In this document: positions 9,047 through 17,949 of the stretch, in pieces | How positions within the stretch are numbered: the first letter of the stretch is position 1 | How the letters are laid out: every line of letters begins with the position of its first letter | DNA from: CAWCTD01 sp963798455 | Lineage (GTDB): Bacteria > Acidobacteriota > Terriglobia > Bryobacterales > Bryobacteraceae | Reading direction: 5' to 3' | DNA: 64,000 nucleotides | NCBI GenBank assembly: GCA_963798455.1 | Contig: CAWCTD010000003.1 | Location: forward strand, 3,348,001-3,412,000 | The notes under the pieces: generated by a model | Databases searched by the model: none | What the model saw: only the letters and a program-made list of their open reading frames with translations | What the model was told of the DNA's origin: nothing | Position numbers and translations under genes: made by a program

Positions 9047-9778
9047 ATGAGCGAGGCAAGTCCATATCTTGGTGTTGAACGGGAACCGGCTGGTGATGGG
9101 ACCCGTGCCCCGGTCCGGGTGCTGATCTCAGATGACCATCCTATTGTCCGCGAGGGTCTTCGCAGGCTGCTGAGCTTGGAGGACAACGTCGAGATCGTAG
9201 GCGAGGCGGCCGACGGAGAGGCAACGGTTGCGATGGTGGAGAAGCTGGACCCGGACATCGTCCTGTTGGATCTGCGAATGCCCGGCATGGACGGGTTTGC
9301 AGCGTTGCAGCGGATGCAGCGGCTCGGAAAGAAAACGCGGGTCATTGTACTCACGGCATCCGAGGACAAGAACGAGTTCGTGCAGGCCATGAAGCTGGGC
9401 TGCTCGGGAATCGTTCTGAAGCAGACGGCGGCCGATCTGATCATCAAGAGCATCCGCAAGGTGCACGCCGGGGAGATCTGGCTGGACTCCCACACCACCG
9501 CTGCCGTCATGAGGCAGTTCGCATCTCCATCCGAATCGGCCGTGCAGGGCAGCGCGCGGGCAAGGGAGCGGTCTCCGCTGAGCCACCGTGAGCGGGAGAT
9601 CGTGGCCCTGGTGGCGCAGGGCTACAAGAACAAGGAGATGGCAGAGAAGATGTTCATCAGCGAGCAGACGGTCAAGAACCATTTGCACAACATTTTCGAC
9701 AAGCTGGGAGTTTCCGACCGCCTTGAGCTGGCGCTCTACGCTATCCACAAGGGGATTCACACGGAAGCCCAGGACTGA
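9047..9778 (+). CDS. NarL/LuxR-family response regulator
   Basis: A response regulator of about 243 residues. The receiver domain (about residues 22-140) has the acidic pair in LISDDHP, the phospho-acceptor aspartate in IVLLDLRMPGMDG, the switch threonine in VIVLTASED and lysine in GIVLKQ. The output domain (about 175-235) is a LuxR-type helix-turn-helix: LSHREREIVALVAQGYKNKEMA then SEQTVKNHLHNIFDKLGV. The frame extends upstream, but the ATG 9047 fits a promoter and ribosome site. No sensor kinase is adjacent, so this is an orphan regulator whose signal and regulon are unknown. Confidence 0.9.
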   Translation: MSEASPYLGVEREPAGDGTRAPVRVLISDDHPIVREGLRRLLSLEDNVEIVGEAADGEATVAMVEKLDPDIVLLDLRMPGMDGFAALQRMQRLGKKTRVIVLTASEDKNEFVQAMKLGCSGIVLKQTAADLIIKSIRKVHAGEIWLDSHTTAAVMRQFASPSESAVQGSARARERSPLSHREREIVALVAQGYKNKEMAEKMFISEQTVKNHLHNIFDKLGVSDRLELALYAIHKGIHTEAQD

Positions 9779-9877
9779 CCATATCCTCCGCCCAGGCCAA
9801 TCAGAGGGAAAATCCCGTCTCGCAAACCGCTTGCATTTCTCCGCCGTTGGGACTAGCATTTGGTGGGAGGACAGCAG

Positions 9878-10225
9878 ATGAGGTTGTCTTATTTTGCGCC
9901 GGTGTTGGGCGTTTTCGTAGTCTTTCCCTTTTTACTTAGCGCGCAGGCGAGCTTTCCCCGCATGACGTCGGTGGATCCGATGACGGCCAAGGTGGGCGAT
10001 GTGGTAACCGTCTCCGGCGAAAACCTCGACAAAGGCAACGTCGCGGAGGTCTTTTTGACGGACGGCAAGAACGACACCAAGGTGGTGCTCGCCGAGCAGT
10101 CGGCCAGTGAGATCAAGTTCAAGGTGCCGGATTCGGTGAAGCCGGGACGGTTCGGTCTGGTGATCCGTACGCCGACTACCCCGCCCAAGGACTACATCCA
10201 GCCTGTGAAAGTGACCGTGCAGTAG
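9878..10225 (+). CDS. Small secreted IPT/TIG-domain protein
   Basis: A 115-residue exported protein with a signal peptide (about residues 1-25) and a single IPT/TIG immunoglobulin-like fold. The typical pattern is visible: a proline/glycine start (VDPMTAKVGDVVTVSGENL), then VAEVFLTDG, then IKFKVPDSVKPGRFGLVI. The ATG 9878 has GGGAGG at 9865-9870 in good position, so it is preferred over TTG 9860. Single-domain IPT proteins are probably envelope or extracellular binding modules. The ligand is unknown. It follows the response regulator by about 100 bp. Confidence 0.75.
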   Translation: MRLSYFAPVLGVFVVFPFLLSAQASFPRMTSVDPMTAKVGDVVTVSGENLDKGNVAEVFLTDGKNDTKVVLAEQSASEIKFKVPDSVKPGRFGLVIRTPTTPPKDYIQPVKVTVQ

Positions 10226-10246
10226 CGCGGCGCGCTGGCCCGATCC

Positions 10247-10274
10247 TCAGCCGCTCCACGCAAGCCGCGGCTGA
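10247..10274. terminator. Hairpin between convergent genes
   Basis: TCAGCCGC at 10247-10254 is the perfect complement of GCGGCTGA at 10267-10274, with a 12-base loop. It lies between the ends of the IPT gene and the convergent TPR gene, so a bidirectional terminator is plausible. There is no T-tract, which makes intrinsic termination uncertain. Confidence 0.4.
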
Positions 10275-10308
10275 TACGCCAGGCGGCGAGGGGGCCACGC
10301 GCCAAAGC

Positions 10309-11490
10309 TCAGCTTCCCGCGTTGTCCCGCCGGTAGGGCACGGAAATGTACTGGCGAGACAGCTTCGCGGCGTCGGAGTCGGGCGATAGCCTCATGGCCT
10401 GCTGGTAAGCTTCCACGGCCAGGGATCTCTGACGTTTCAGATCGTAGATCTGGCCCAGACGGAGCCACGCGAGAGTGCCCGTGTTCAGGTCCAGTTCTTG
10501 AGCATGGGCGGCGACTTTCTTGAGGTTCACCAGAGCATGGTCCAGGTCCCGGTACCAGAACTGGATTGTGCCACGCGCATAGTAGATCTTCTCGGCGGGG
10601 AGAAAGGCATAGCCGGGCTGGCCGAACGTCTTCAGATCCTCGATTCGCTGGACAGCGGCCAGCGCATGCCCCTCGTCCCCCAGGTCGCCGTACATCTGGG
10701 CCAGCTCGAAGCGGAAGACGTAGTTCCGGGGGAACCGCGCGATCAATCTCTCGAGCAGCGGCACGGCCTTCTGCGGCAGCCGTTCCCGGCGGTAGATGGC
10801 GCAGAGCAACACCTCCGCGTCCACCCGGTTCACGTCCCCGTGCGCGGCGACGTCCTCGAGCGTGCGAATTCCCTGCTGCTTGTCTCCTCGGAAGCCGACC
10901 AGGAAGCCCAGAAGCTTGATGTGCCAGGGCAGGTTGCCGACTACGTAGTCGTGCGCCCCCTGCGTCAGGCGTGCATCGACCATTGACGGGTCGAGCTCGG
11001 TGACGCGGTTGTGCAGCTTGCGGGCGGAGGTCGCATCGCGCAGCGCGTCCATCCATGCCTTGCGGACCAGGAAGTTGTAGTTGGCCCGCAGCCCGTAGGC
11101 GACCCCGAGCCGGTACAAGGCCTGCACGTCGTTTGGGTCGGAGTCGAGGCGCGCCTGCGACAAGTCCATCGACTTCCGGATGGCGTCGTCGAATTCCCGC
11201 TGGTCCTGGCCGGAGGGGTTCATTCTGGCGCGACGGAGGAACGGGTTCGTGCCGCTGACCAGCTCGCTCTCTAGCGCCCCGCAGCGGAGCATCTCCCGGT
11301 AGAGAATGGCCATGGCCAAGTGGTTGTAGTTGGCCGCCACGTCGGTCTTGGCCGCAATGTCCTTCTTGAAATCGGCAATGGCCTGATCGTATTCCAGGTT
11401 GTAGAAGTGATCGAGACCGCTCGATAGCTGCACGGTCTGCGCCCTCAGGGGCGCCAGCAGGAAGAGGATGGCCGCCAAACGGACTAGCAT
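10309..11490 (-). CDS. Secreted tetratricopeptide-repeat protein
   Basis: A 393-residue protein with a signal peptide (MLVRLAAILFLLAPLRAQ) and TPR-type helical repeats. The clearest repeats are FYNLEYDQAIADFKKDI near residue 33, YRLGVAYGLRANYNFL near 135, and the C-terminal WLRLGQIYDLKRQRSLAVEAYQ near 340-365. TPR proteins act as protein-protein scaffolds, here in the periplasm or envelope. No enzymatic motif is visible. It is followed on the same strand by no close partner, and queG lies just upstream with a 6-bp gap, so queG and this gene may be cotranscribed. Confidence 0.8.
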   Translation of the reverse strand: MLVRLAAILFLLAPLRAQTVQLSSGLDHFYNLEYDQAIADFKKDIAAKTDVAANYNHLAMAILYREMLRCGALESELVSGTNPFLRRARMNPSGQDQREFDDAIRKSMDLSQARLDSDPNDVQALYRLGVAYGLRANYNFLVRKAWMDALRDATSARKLHNRVTELDPSMVDARLTQGAHDYVVGNLPWHIKLLGFLVGFRGDKQQGIRTLEDVAAHGDVNRVDAEVLLCAIYRRERLPQKAVPLLERLIARFPRNYVFRFELAQMYGDLGDEGHALAAVQRIEDLKTFGQPGYAFLPAEKIYYARGTIQFWYRDLDHALVNLKKVAAHAQELDLNTGTLAWLRLGQIYDLKRQRSLAVEAYQQAMRLSPDSDAAKLSRQYISVPYRRDNAGS

Positions 11491-11496
11491 CTACTC

Positions 11497-12453
11497 TTAT
11501 CTTAACCGGGAGTTCGCCCGCGCTAGAGAGGTGTTGCGCTGGAAGCCCCGATATCCAGCTCTGGTGACGGGACTCCCGCGGAAATCCTCGTGGAATTGAT
11601 TCTCGCCCAGAGAGGCCAGCGTTTCCAGGCAGGGGGCGAAGTGGGCCGCGGCGAAGGCCGGATCAGCGGTTTCCGGCGCCTGGCGGTTCCAGGGACAGAC
11701 GTCCTGGCAGATGTCGCATCCGAAAACATGCCGCCCCACGGCAGGCCGCAACGCCTCCGGAATCTCGCGCCGCAGTTCGATCGTGAGGTAGGAAATGCAG
11801 CGGCTGGAATCCACGGTGTGAGACGGGCCCTCGGGCCGGCCGGAAGGAAGGATGGCCTGCGTGGGGCAGGCCTCGATGCAGCGCCTGCACGTGCCGCAGC
11901 GGTCCGGAGGCGGCACATCCGGCTCGATTTCAAGCGAGACCAGCAATTCCCCCAGGAACAACCAGGAACCCATCCGCTGGTTGATCAGGCAGGAGTTCTT
12001 GCCGATCCACCCCAGGCCTGCGCGCCTGGCATAAGCCCTTTCCAGAAGCGGCGCTGTGTCCACGCATATGGTCCACTCGAACTGCTGGAGGCTGGCTTCG
12101 GAGAGCCTCACCGCGAGTCGCTTGAGACCCTCGCGCACGACGATGTGGTAATCCTGTCCCCAGGCGTAGCGGGAGATCCAAGCCCGCCCCGGCACGTCGT
12201 ACGCGGTCGAATAAGGCTCAGGCGCGTTGTACAGCTTCCCCACACAAACGATGGATTTCGCCGAGGGGAGCAGCGTGCGCGGATCGGACCTGACCTGGGC
12301 GCGGTGGCCGGCGAGGTAGGACATTTCTCCCGCGAACCCTCGACGCAGCCACTCCTGGTACCAGGCAGCCTCGGGAAGCGGAGCGGCGGCGGCGATTCCG
12401 GCCAGCTCGAAGCCGCATTCGCGGGCGAGCCGTTTCACGCGGGCGGCCTTCAC
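11497..12453 (-). CDS. queG: Epoxyqueuosine reductase QueG
   Basis: A cobalamin- and Fe-S-dependent reductase of about 318 residues that performs the last step of queuosine synthesis, reducing epoxyqueuosine in tRNA. The motif DTAPLLERAYARRAGLGWIG contains the conserved Asp of the active-site region. Two ferredoxin-type cysteine clusters follow: CGTCRRCIEACPTQAI and FGCDICQDVCPWNR. The frame opens at TTG 12477, but the GTG at 12453 (VKAARVKRLARECGF) matches the usual N-terminus better. It is probably the first gene of a unit with the TPR gene and is divergent from the Tes-like gene. Confidence 0.93.
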   Translation of the reverse strand: MKAARVKRLARECGFELAGIAAAAPLPEAAWYQEWLRRGFAGEMSYLAGHRAQVRSDPRTLLPSAKSIVCVGKLYNAPEPYSTAYDVPGRAWISRYAWGQDYHIVVREGLKRLAVRLSEASLQQFEWTICVDTAPLLERAYARRAGLGWIGKNSCLINQRMGSWLFLGELLVSLEIEPDVPPPDRCGTCRRCIEACPTQAILPSGRPEGPSHTVDSSRCISYLTIELRREIPEALRPAVGRHVFGCDICQDVCPWNRQAPETADPAFAAAHFAPCLETLASLGENQFHEDFRGSPVTRAGYRGFQRNTSLARANSRLR

Positions 12454-12633
12454 GCTTCCATGGTACCGAAGCGCCAAAACGGCCTGCTCCGTTCAACCTC
12501 GGATAATTACCGTACAACCACCCCCAGGCTCCGTTCGGTTCAATTAAGTGGTTTGTTTAGTATGGGCTGGCTATACTCTAGATGGCTTGGAATCAGAGAT
12601 TCGCCGCTGAAAGACCGCGAGGAGGCACCTAGC

Positions 12634-14262
12634 GTGAGTACCGTCACATTCGCCCCTGCAAAGGACAAGAAGTTCGAGATCCTCCAGCCGGAGACGACCT
12701 ATAGCGGATCGCCCATACGCCGTATCCCGAGAGGGTTGCCCAAGATCACGGGGTCACTCTGCCCGGAGTGCAACCAGAAGATCGAGGCGGTTCTCTTTGA
12801 GGAAAACGGCAAGGTCTACATGGAAAAGACCTGCCCGCAGCACGGGGATTTCAGAGACGTCATCTACTCCGACGTGAAGCTGTACCTCAAGATGGAGGAG
12901 TGGACCTTCGGCGACAACCGGGGCGTCCGGAATCCGGCGATCCCGGATGCCACGAACTGCCCGGACCAGTGCGGCCTGTGCTCGATGCACACCAGCCACA
13001 CCGTACTCGCGAACGTGGACCTGACCAACCGCTGTAATATGACCTGTCCGGTCTGCTTCGCCAATGCCAATGCCGCCGGCTACCTTTACGAGCCGGATCT
13101 GGAGGGCATCCGCACGATGTTGCAGGCGCTGAGGGACGAGCGTCCCACGGCCGTCAGGGTGGTGCAGTTTTCCGGCGGCGAGCCCACCATCCACCCGCAG
13201 TTCTTCCAGGCGCTGTCGATGGCCCGGGACATGGGCTTCAGCCACATCCAGGCCGCGACCAACGGGCTGATGTTCACCAACCTGGAGTTCGCCCAGCAGG
13301 CCAAGGAGGCCGGTCTCCACACTCTGTACCTTCAGTTTGACGGCGTCACCGACGACGTCTATCTGCGGACCCGCGGCGAGGCGCTGATCGAAAGGAAGAT
13401 GCGCGCCATCGACAACGTCCGCAAGACCGGCATGAAGATCTGCTTTGTGCCGACCATCGTCAAGGGCGTCAACGACCACCAGATCGGCGATATCATTCGC
13501 ACCGCCATCGACAACATCGACGTCGTCAGCGCGATCAGCTTCCAACCCGTCAGCTTCTGCGGGCGCATCTCCCGGGCCGAACTGGAGGAGAAGCGATTCA
13601 CCCAGTCGGACTTCGCCCATGCGGTGATCGAGCAGACTGGCATCTGCAATCCGTACGAAGATTGGTTCCCGCTGTCCTTCATCACGCCGTTTTCCAGGCT
13701 CATCAGCGCGTTGCGCGGCGAAGAGACGCCCACGCTGACGCCGCACCCCCACTGCTCCATGGGGACATACATGTTCGTGGACAAGCAGAAGCAAGCCACG
13801 CCGATCACGCGGTTTGTGGACGTCGGCGCGATGGTGCAGGCCATCGACATGCTGGCGCGGAAGACGGCCAAGCAGCGCATCAAGCTGTGGTCGAAGATCT
13901 CCGCCTGGAACTCCCTGCGGAAGCACTACCACGAGGACCGCGCGCCCCAGGGGCTGAGCTTCGAGCGGTTCCTCCAGACGCTGCAAGGGCTGGTGGATCA
14001 TAAGTACGGACGCGGCGACATGGAGAAGCAGGAATTCTCCTACAAGACGCTCATGGTGGCGAGCATGCACTTCATGGACTCGTACAACTATGACATCGAG
14101 AGGGTGAAGCGCTGCGTTATCCACTATGCGGCCCCGAACGGGCAGCTCTATCCCTTCTGCGCTTACAACGCCGGCCCGACCTTCCGCGAGAAGATCGAGA
14201 AGAAGTACTCCGTGCCGCTGGACCGGCAGCCGGATCTGCTCAAGCTCGTCAACATCGCCTGA
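12634..14262 (+). CDS. Tes/MSS-like radical SAM enzyme (membrane-spanning or tetraether lipid synthase family)
   Basis: A 542-residue radical SAM protein of the COG1964/MJ0619 type. The N-terminus has a zinc- or rubredoxin-like CPEC with a later CPQHGDF, followed by the cysteine segment NCPDQCGLCSMH. The SAM-binding cluster CNMTCPVC (CX3CX2C) is near residue 135, followed by FSGGEPTIHP. This layout matches archaeal tetraether synthase (Tes) and bacterial membrane-spanning-lipid synthases, which join lipid tails by C-C bonds. In acidobacteria such homologues are linked to iso-diabolic acid and branched GDGTs. The GTG start 12634 has GAGGAGG at 12619-12625; the frame upstream is only a shadow of queG. 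Exact product is inference. Confidence 0.8.
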   Translation: MSTVTFAPAKDKKFEILQPETTYSGSPIRRIPRGLPKITGSLCPECNQKIEAVLFEENGKVYMEKTCPQHGDFRDVIYSDVKLYLKMEEWTFGDNRGVRNPAIPDATNCPDQCGLCSMHTSHTVLANVDLTNRCNMTCPVCFANANAAGYLYEPDLEGIRTMLQALRDERPTAVRVVQFSGGEPTIHPQFFQALSMARDMGFSHIQAATNGLMFTNLEFAQQAKEAGLHTLYLQFDGVTDDVYLRTRGEALIERKMRAIDNVRKTGMKICFVPTIVKGVNDHQIGDIIRTAIDNIDVVSAISFQPVSFCGRISRAELEEKRFTQSDFAHAVIEQTGICNPYEDWFPLSFITPFSRLISALRGEETPTLTPHPHCSMGTYMFVDKQKQATPITRFVDVGAMVQAIDMLARKTAKQRIKLWSKISAWNSLRKHYHEDRAPQGLSFERFLQTLQGLVDHKYGRGDMEKQEFSYKTLMVASMHFMDSYNYDIERVKRCVIHYAAPNGQLYPFCAYNAGPTFREKIEKKYSVPLDRQPDLLKLVNIA

Positions 14263-14363
14263 AGCGGGGCTGCCATCTCCCACTGGCTACCGGTGAGCGT
14301 GCTCGGCGCCGGGCGGCTCATCTTGGCCCTGTGCTTCGGCGATAATATGCGGAAGCGAGGTTA

Positions 14364-14435
14364 TTGAAAAACCTGTTGGGCAAGTCAGGAGACTTACCCC
14401 ACCTGTCCTGGCCCGCTTGCGTGCGGGTTTTTCAA
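14364..14435. repeat. Palindromic dispersed repeat, short copy (72 bp)
   Basis: The ends TTGAAAAACC and GGTTTTTCAA form a perfect 10-bp inverted repeat. The left 36 bp and the right about 30 bp match the reverse complement of 46289-46403 with few substitutions, while the middle of the longer copy is missing here. It fills the space between the Tes-like gene and dnaG. It is likely a REP/MITE-type element and could also act as a terminator hairpin. Confidence 0.7.
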
Positions 14436-14454
14436 CAAGCTGGAAGCGAGCGCC

Positions 14455-16203
14455 ATGGATTTCGTCGAGCAACTAAAATCCTCCGTCGACATTGTGAAGG
14501 TCGTCGGCGAGTACGTGCGCCTGCGCAAGAGCGGCGCCGGGCCTCGCTACACCGGCCTTTGTCCTTTCCATACGGAGAAGACGCCTTCCTTCTCGGTCCA
14601 CCAGGCCCACCAGTTCTACAAGTGCTTCGGTTGCGGCGCCGGCGGCGACGTGATCAAGTTCGTGATGGAGATCGAGCGCCTCAGCTTCTACGAGGCGCTC
14701 AAGCTGCTCGCCGACCGCAACGGCATTCCGATGCCGAAGCGCGCCGAGTACTCGGACGAAGAGACCCGGCAGCGGGCCGCGCTTTTCGAGATGCACGAAC
14801 TGGCCGCGCGCGTTTTCCTCGCCAACCTGAGCGCGGCGGGCGGCGCGGGGGCGCGCGAGTACCTGGTCCGGCGCGGCGTGAGCCCCGCCGTCGCGGAGGA
14901 GTTCGGTCTCGGCCTCTCCGAGCGTTCCGGGCAGGACCTGGCGCGCCGCTTCGAGCGGGAAGGTTTCAACGCCGGCCTGATGGAAGCTTCGGGCCTGGTG
15001 CTGAAGCGCCAGGACGGGTCCGGATTCTTTGACCGCTTCCGGGGCCGGCTCATGTTCCCCATTCATAGCGAATCCGGGAAGGTCATTGGCTTCGGGGGCA
15101 GGGCGCTCAGCGCGGAGGACGAACCGAAGTATCTGAATTCGCCCGAGACGCCGATATACAGGAAGAGCCTCTTGCTTTACAACCTGCATCGCGCCAAGGA
15201 TCCGATCCGCAAGGCGGACCGCGGCATTCTGGTCGAGGGTTACATGGACGCGATCGGCCTGCACTCGGCTGGAGTGAAGGAAGTGGTCGCCTCCTGCGGC
15301 ACCGCGCTGACGTCCTCCCAAGTGCGCGTGCTGAAGCGCCATTCGGGCAACATCGTGGTCAATTTCGACCCGGACGCGGCGGGCTCAAGCGCGGCGGAGC
15401 GCTCCATCCAGATGTTGCTCGAAGAAGGCATGCGTGTGCGGGTGCTCGAACTGGAGGGGGGGCTGGACCCGGACGAGTACGTGAAGCAGTCGGGGCCGGC
15501 GGCGTACCGCGCCCTGCTCGACAAAACGCCCGGCTACTTTCACTGGCTGGCGGACCGCGCGCGCGGCCGTTATGACATGCGGTCGGCGCAGGGGCGCGTC
15601 TCCGCTCTCCAGTTCCTGTTGCCCGCCATCCAGCGCGTCAGCGACAAGCTCGAGAGGGCCGCGATTGCCGGCGATGTGGCCGGTCTGCTGGGAGTCGAGC
15701 CCGGTTTGGTGCTGGACTACTTCAAGAAGGCGGCTACCCAACGCAGCGAAAGACCCATGGAGCCGGTGAAGGAGCCGCTCCGCGCCGTGGAGAAAATCCT
15801 GCTCAATTCCCTGCTAATGGGCGAGGAAATTCGTGGCAGCATTGTGCCACGATTGAGGGCAATGCCTCAGGTGGAGCAGTTTGTGACGGCGCGGATTTTC
15901 CAGTCGCTCTTCCTGCTGTACGATCGCCAGCCCCAGTTTCGTTTTCCCGATTTGGAGGGGCGCCTGGAGGAATCCGACAGGACCCTGCTGGCCTCGGTGG
16001 CGTTTGCCGATGAGTTAGCAGAGCAGGACTATACTGTGGAACAGGCATTGGCGTGCCTGAAGCGGCTGGAAGAGGAGAGCCGGGGGTCGCAAAGATCAAA
16101 CCTCCGGGCGCGCGTGAGGGAGGCGGAGCGAGCCGGGAATTTATCCGAGGCTTTGCGGCTGACCGAGGAGTTGGACGGGCTGGAAAAGGCCCGGAACCAG
16201 TAG
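14455..16203 (+). CDS. dnaG: DNA primase DnaG
   Basis: A 582-residue primase that lays RNA primers at the replication fork. The N-terminal CHC2 zinc-binding domain has CPFH (around residue 37) and CFGC (around 59). The catalytic core includes GRLMFPIHSESGKVIGFGGR, and the TOPRIM signature EGYMDAI is near 260 with the metal-binding NFDPDAAG near 302. The C-terminal helicase-binding part (about 440-582) is poorly conserved, as usual. The length is normal. It precedes rpoD by 59 bp, the classical macromolecular-synthesis order (dnaG-rpoD), here without rpsU. Confidence 0.96.
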   Translation: MDFVEQLKSSVDIVKVVGEYVRLRKSGAGPRYTGLCPFHTEKTPSFSVHQAHQFYKCFGCGAGGDVIKFVMEIERLSFYEALKLLADRNGIPMPKRAEYSDEETRQRAALFEMHELAARVFLANLSAAGGAGAREYLVRRGVSPAVAEEFGLGLSERSGQDLARRFEREGFNAGLMEASGLVLKRQDGSGFFDRFRGRLMFPIHSESGKVIGFGGRALSAEDEPKYLNSPETPIYRKSLLLYNLHRAKDPIRKADRGILVEGYMDAIGLHSAGVKEVVASCGTALTSSQVRVLKRHSGNIVVNFDPDAAGSSAAERSIQMLLEEGMRVRVLELEGGLDPDEYVKQSGPAAYRALLDKTPGYFHWLADRARGRYDMRSAQGRVSALQFLLPAIQRVSDKLERAAIAGDVAGLLGVEPGLVLDYFKKAATQRSERPMEPVKEPLRAVEKILLNSLLMGEEIRGSIVPRLRAMPQVEQFVTARIFQSLFLLYDRQPQFRFPDLEGRLEESDRTLLASVAFADELAEQDYTVEQALACLKRLEEESRGSQRSNLRARVREAERAGNLSEALRLTEELDGLEKARNQ

Positions 16204-16262
16204 TTCTGGTGTTGTAGAATGTGTTGAGCAGTTCTTCAGAGCAACGGTAGGGCGGGGTCTTC

Positions 16263-17948
16263 TTGGCTGGCGATGAGAAATACGGCCGCTTGAAGCGGCT
16301 AATGGATGCTGGGAAAGAGAAGGGCTACGTCCTTTACGACGAGATTAACGACATTCTGCCCGAGGACCTTTCCTCCGGCACGGTGCTCGACGAGGTGCTC
16401 GCTAACCTTGACAGCGCGGGCGTCGAGATTCTGGAGGAGCCCAAGCTCGAGCTGGACCGGAAGAGCGAAGAGGCCGACGAACTCGCCGACCTCGAACTGG
16501 GCGCGGATGTATCGGAGAAGACCAACGACCCCGTCCGCATGTACCTGCGCGAGATGGGCGCCGTTCCCCTGCTGACTCGCGAGGGCGAGATTGAACTGGC
16601 CAGACGTATCGAGCGCGGCCAGAACAGCGTCAAGAAAGCGCTGTCCCGCGCGCCCCTCCTCATTCAGGAAATGCTCAGTCTGGGGCAAGAACTCGAGCGC
16701 GGCCATGTTTCCGTCGAAGATGTGCTCGTCCTGCCCGACTCCGTCGGCGAAGGCGAGTCTCTGGCTGGGCCGCGCGAGCAGCTTCTCCTGACCATCTTGG
16801 AAATCGCCCGGCAGCACAAGCGCGCCCAGCAGTTTCGTCAGAAGCTGCAAGCGATCTCACGCGGCATGAAGCCAAAGCAGCACAGGACGCTGCGCTGGAA
16901 CTTGGGACGCACGCTGGTCCAAATCTCCCGGACGCATCGGGGGATCCAGTTTTCTCCGCCGCACCAGTCGAAGCTCATCAGCCTGATCGCGCGGGCGGTC
17001 GAGCAATGCCGGCCGGCGGAGCACGAAATCGCGAGAATCCAGAGGAAACTGGAAGAGAACGCGCACAGCGGGCCGGCCGTATTGCGTGAGACCCGGAAGG
17101 CGTTGCGCCAGGCCACGCAGAAACTCCAGCAACTCGAAGAGCAGGCCGGATCGAGCGCCGCGGAACTGAGGCGGACGCTTCAGATCATCGAGCGCGGCGA
17201 ACTGGAAACCGACTATGCCAAGAAGCAACTCATCGAGGCGAACCTTCGCCTGGTGGTCTCCATCGCCAAGCGGTACACCAACCGGGGCCTCCAGTTCCTC
17301 GATCTGATTCAGGAGGGCAACATCGGGTTGATGAAGGCCGTGGACAAGTTCGATTACCGCCGCGGCTACAAGTTCTCCACCTACGCTACCTGGTGGGTCC
17401 GGCAGGCGATTACCCGGGCGATCGCGGACCAGGCACGCACGATTCGCATCCCCGTCCACATGATCGAGACGATCAACAAGCTGGTTCGCACGCAGCGCCG
17501 CCTTCAGCAGGAGTTGCGCCGGGAGCCGACGACCGAAGAACTCGCCCGCAGAATGGAGTTGTCGGTCAGCAAGGTGCGCAAGGTGCTGCGCATCGCTCAG
17601 GAACCGATCTCTCTGGAGACTCCGGTGGGAGAAGAAGAGGAATCGCACCTGGGCGATTTCATTGTGGACCGGCAGGGGGTTTCTCCGTCCGAGTCCGTCA
17701 TCAACCTCAATCTCCGCGAGCAGACGGCGGAAGTGCTCAAGACCCTGAGCCCCAGGGAGGAGAAGATCGTCAAGATGCGCTTCGGGCTCCAGGACGGCAG
17801 CGAGCACACGCTGGAAGAGGTGGGCCAGCACTTCGCGGTGACGCGTGAGCGGATCAGGCAGATCGAAGCCAAGGCCCTCCGCAAGCTCCGCCATCCCAGC
17901 CGCAGCCACCGGCTGCGGGCCTTCCTGGAGACCAGCCAAAAAGTCTGA
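16263..17948 (+). CDS. rpoD: Primary sigma factor RpoD (sigma-70)
   Basis: A 561-residue housekeeping sigma factor. Region 1.1 is at the N-terminus, followed by region 1.2 (DPVRMYLREMGAVPLLTREG, about residue 92) and a moderate non-conserved insertion (about 130-310). Region 2 includes NLRLVVSIAKRYTNRGLQFL and STYATWWVRQAITRAIADQA, region 3 is around 420-470, and region 4.2 contains LEEVGQHFAVTRERIRQIEA. Translation starts at TTG 16263; no ATG occurs in frame until residue 14, inside region 1.1. It lies directly after dnaG and converges with nadD, with 1 bp between the two stops. Confidence 0.96.
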   Translation: MAGDEKYGRLKRLMDAGKEKGYVLYDEINDILPEDLSSGTVLDEVLANLDSAGVEILEEPKLELDRKSEEADELADLELGADVSEKTNDPVRMYLREMGAVPLLTREGEIELARRIERGQNSVKKALSRAPLLIQEMLSLGQELERGHVSVEDVLVLPDSVGEGESLAGPREQLLLTILEIARQHKRAQQFRQKLQAISRGMKPKQHRTLRWNLGRTLVQISRTHRGIQFSPPHQSKLISLIARAVEQCRPAEHEIARIQRKLEENAHSGPAVLRETRKALRQATQKLQQLEEQAGSSAAELRRTLQIIERGELETDYAKKQLIEANLRLVVSIAKRYTNRGLQFLDLIQEGNIGLMKAVDKFDYRRGYKFSTYATWWVRQAITRAIADQARTIRIPVHMIETINKLVRTQRRLQQELRREPTTEELARRMELSVSKVRKVLRIAQEPISLETPVGEEEESHLGDFIVDRQGVSPSESVINLNLREQTAEVLKTLSPREEKIVKMRFGLQDGSEHTLEEVGQHFAVTRERIRQIEAKALRKLRHPSRSHRLRAFLETSQKV

Positions 17949-17949
17949 G

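Noticed and set aside
12553..12577. TTGTTT and TATACT as a promoter of the Tes-like gene
   Set aside because: The -10-like box is good, but the spacing to TTGTTT is only 13 bp and no better -35 is found at 16-18 bp.
11590..12633. An extended N-terminus of about 350 residues for the Tes-like protein
   Set aside because: The extension runs antisense through queG and has no family similarity. GTG 12634 has an excellent ribosome site and starts at the family N-terminus.
14364..14435. The TTGAAAAACC palindrome as a simple intrinsic terminator
   Set aside because: Similarity to 46289-46403 continues well beyond the stem tips in both arms, which shows an interspersed repeat; a terminator role may be secondary.
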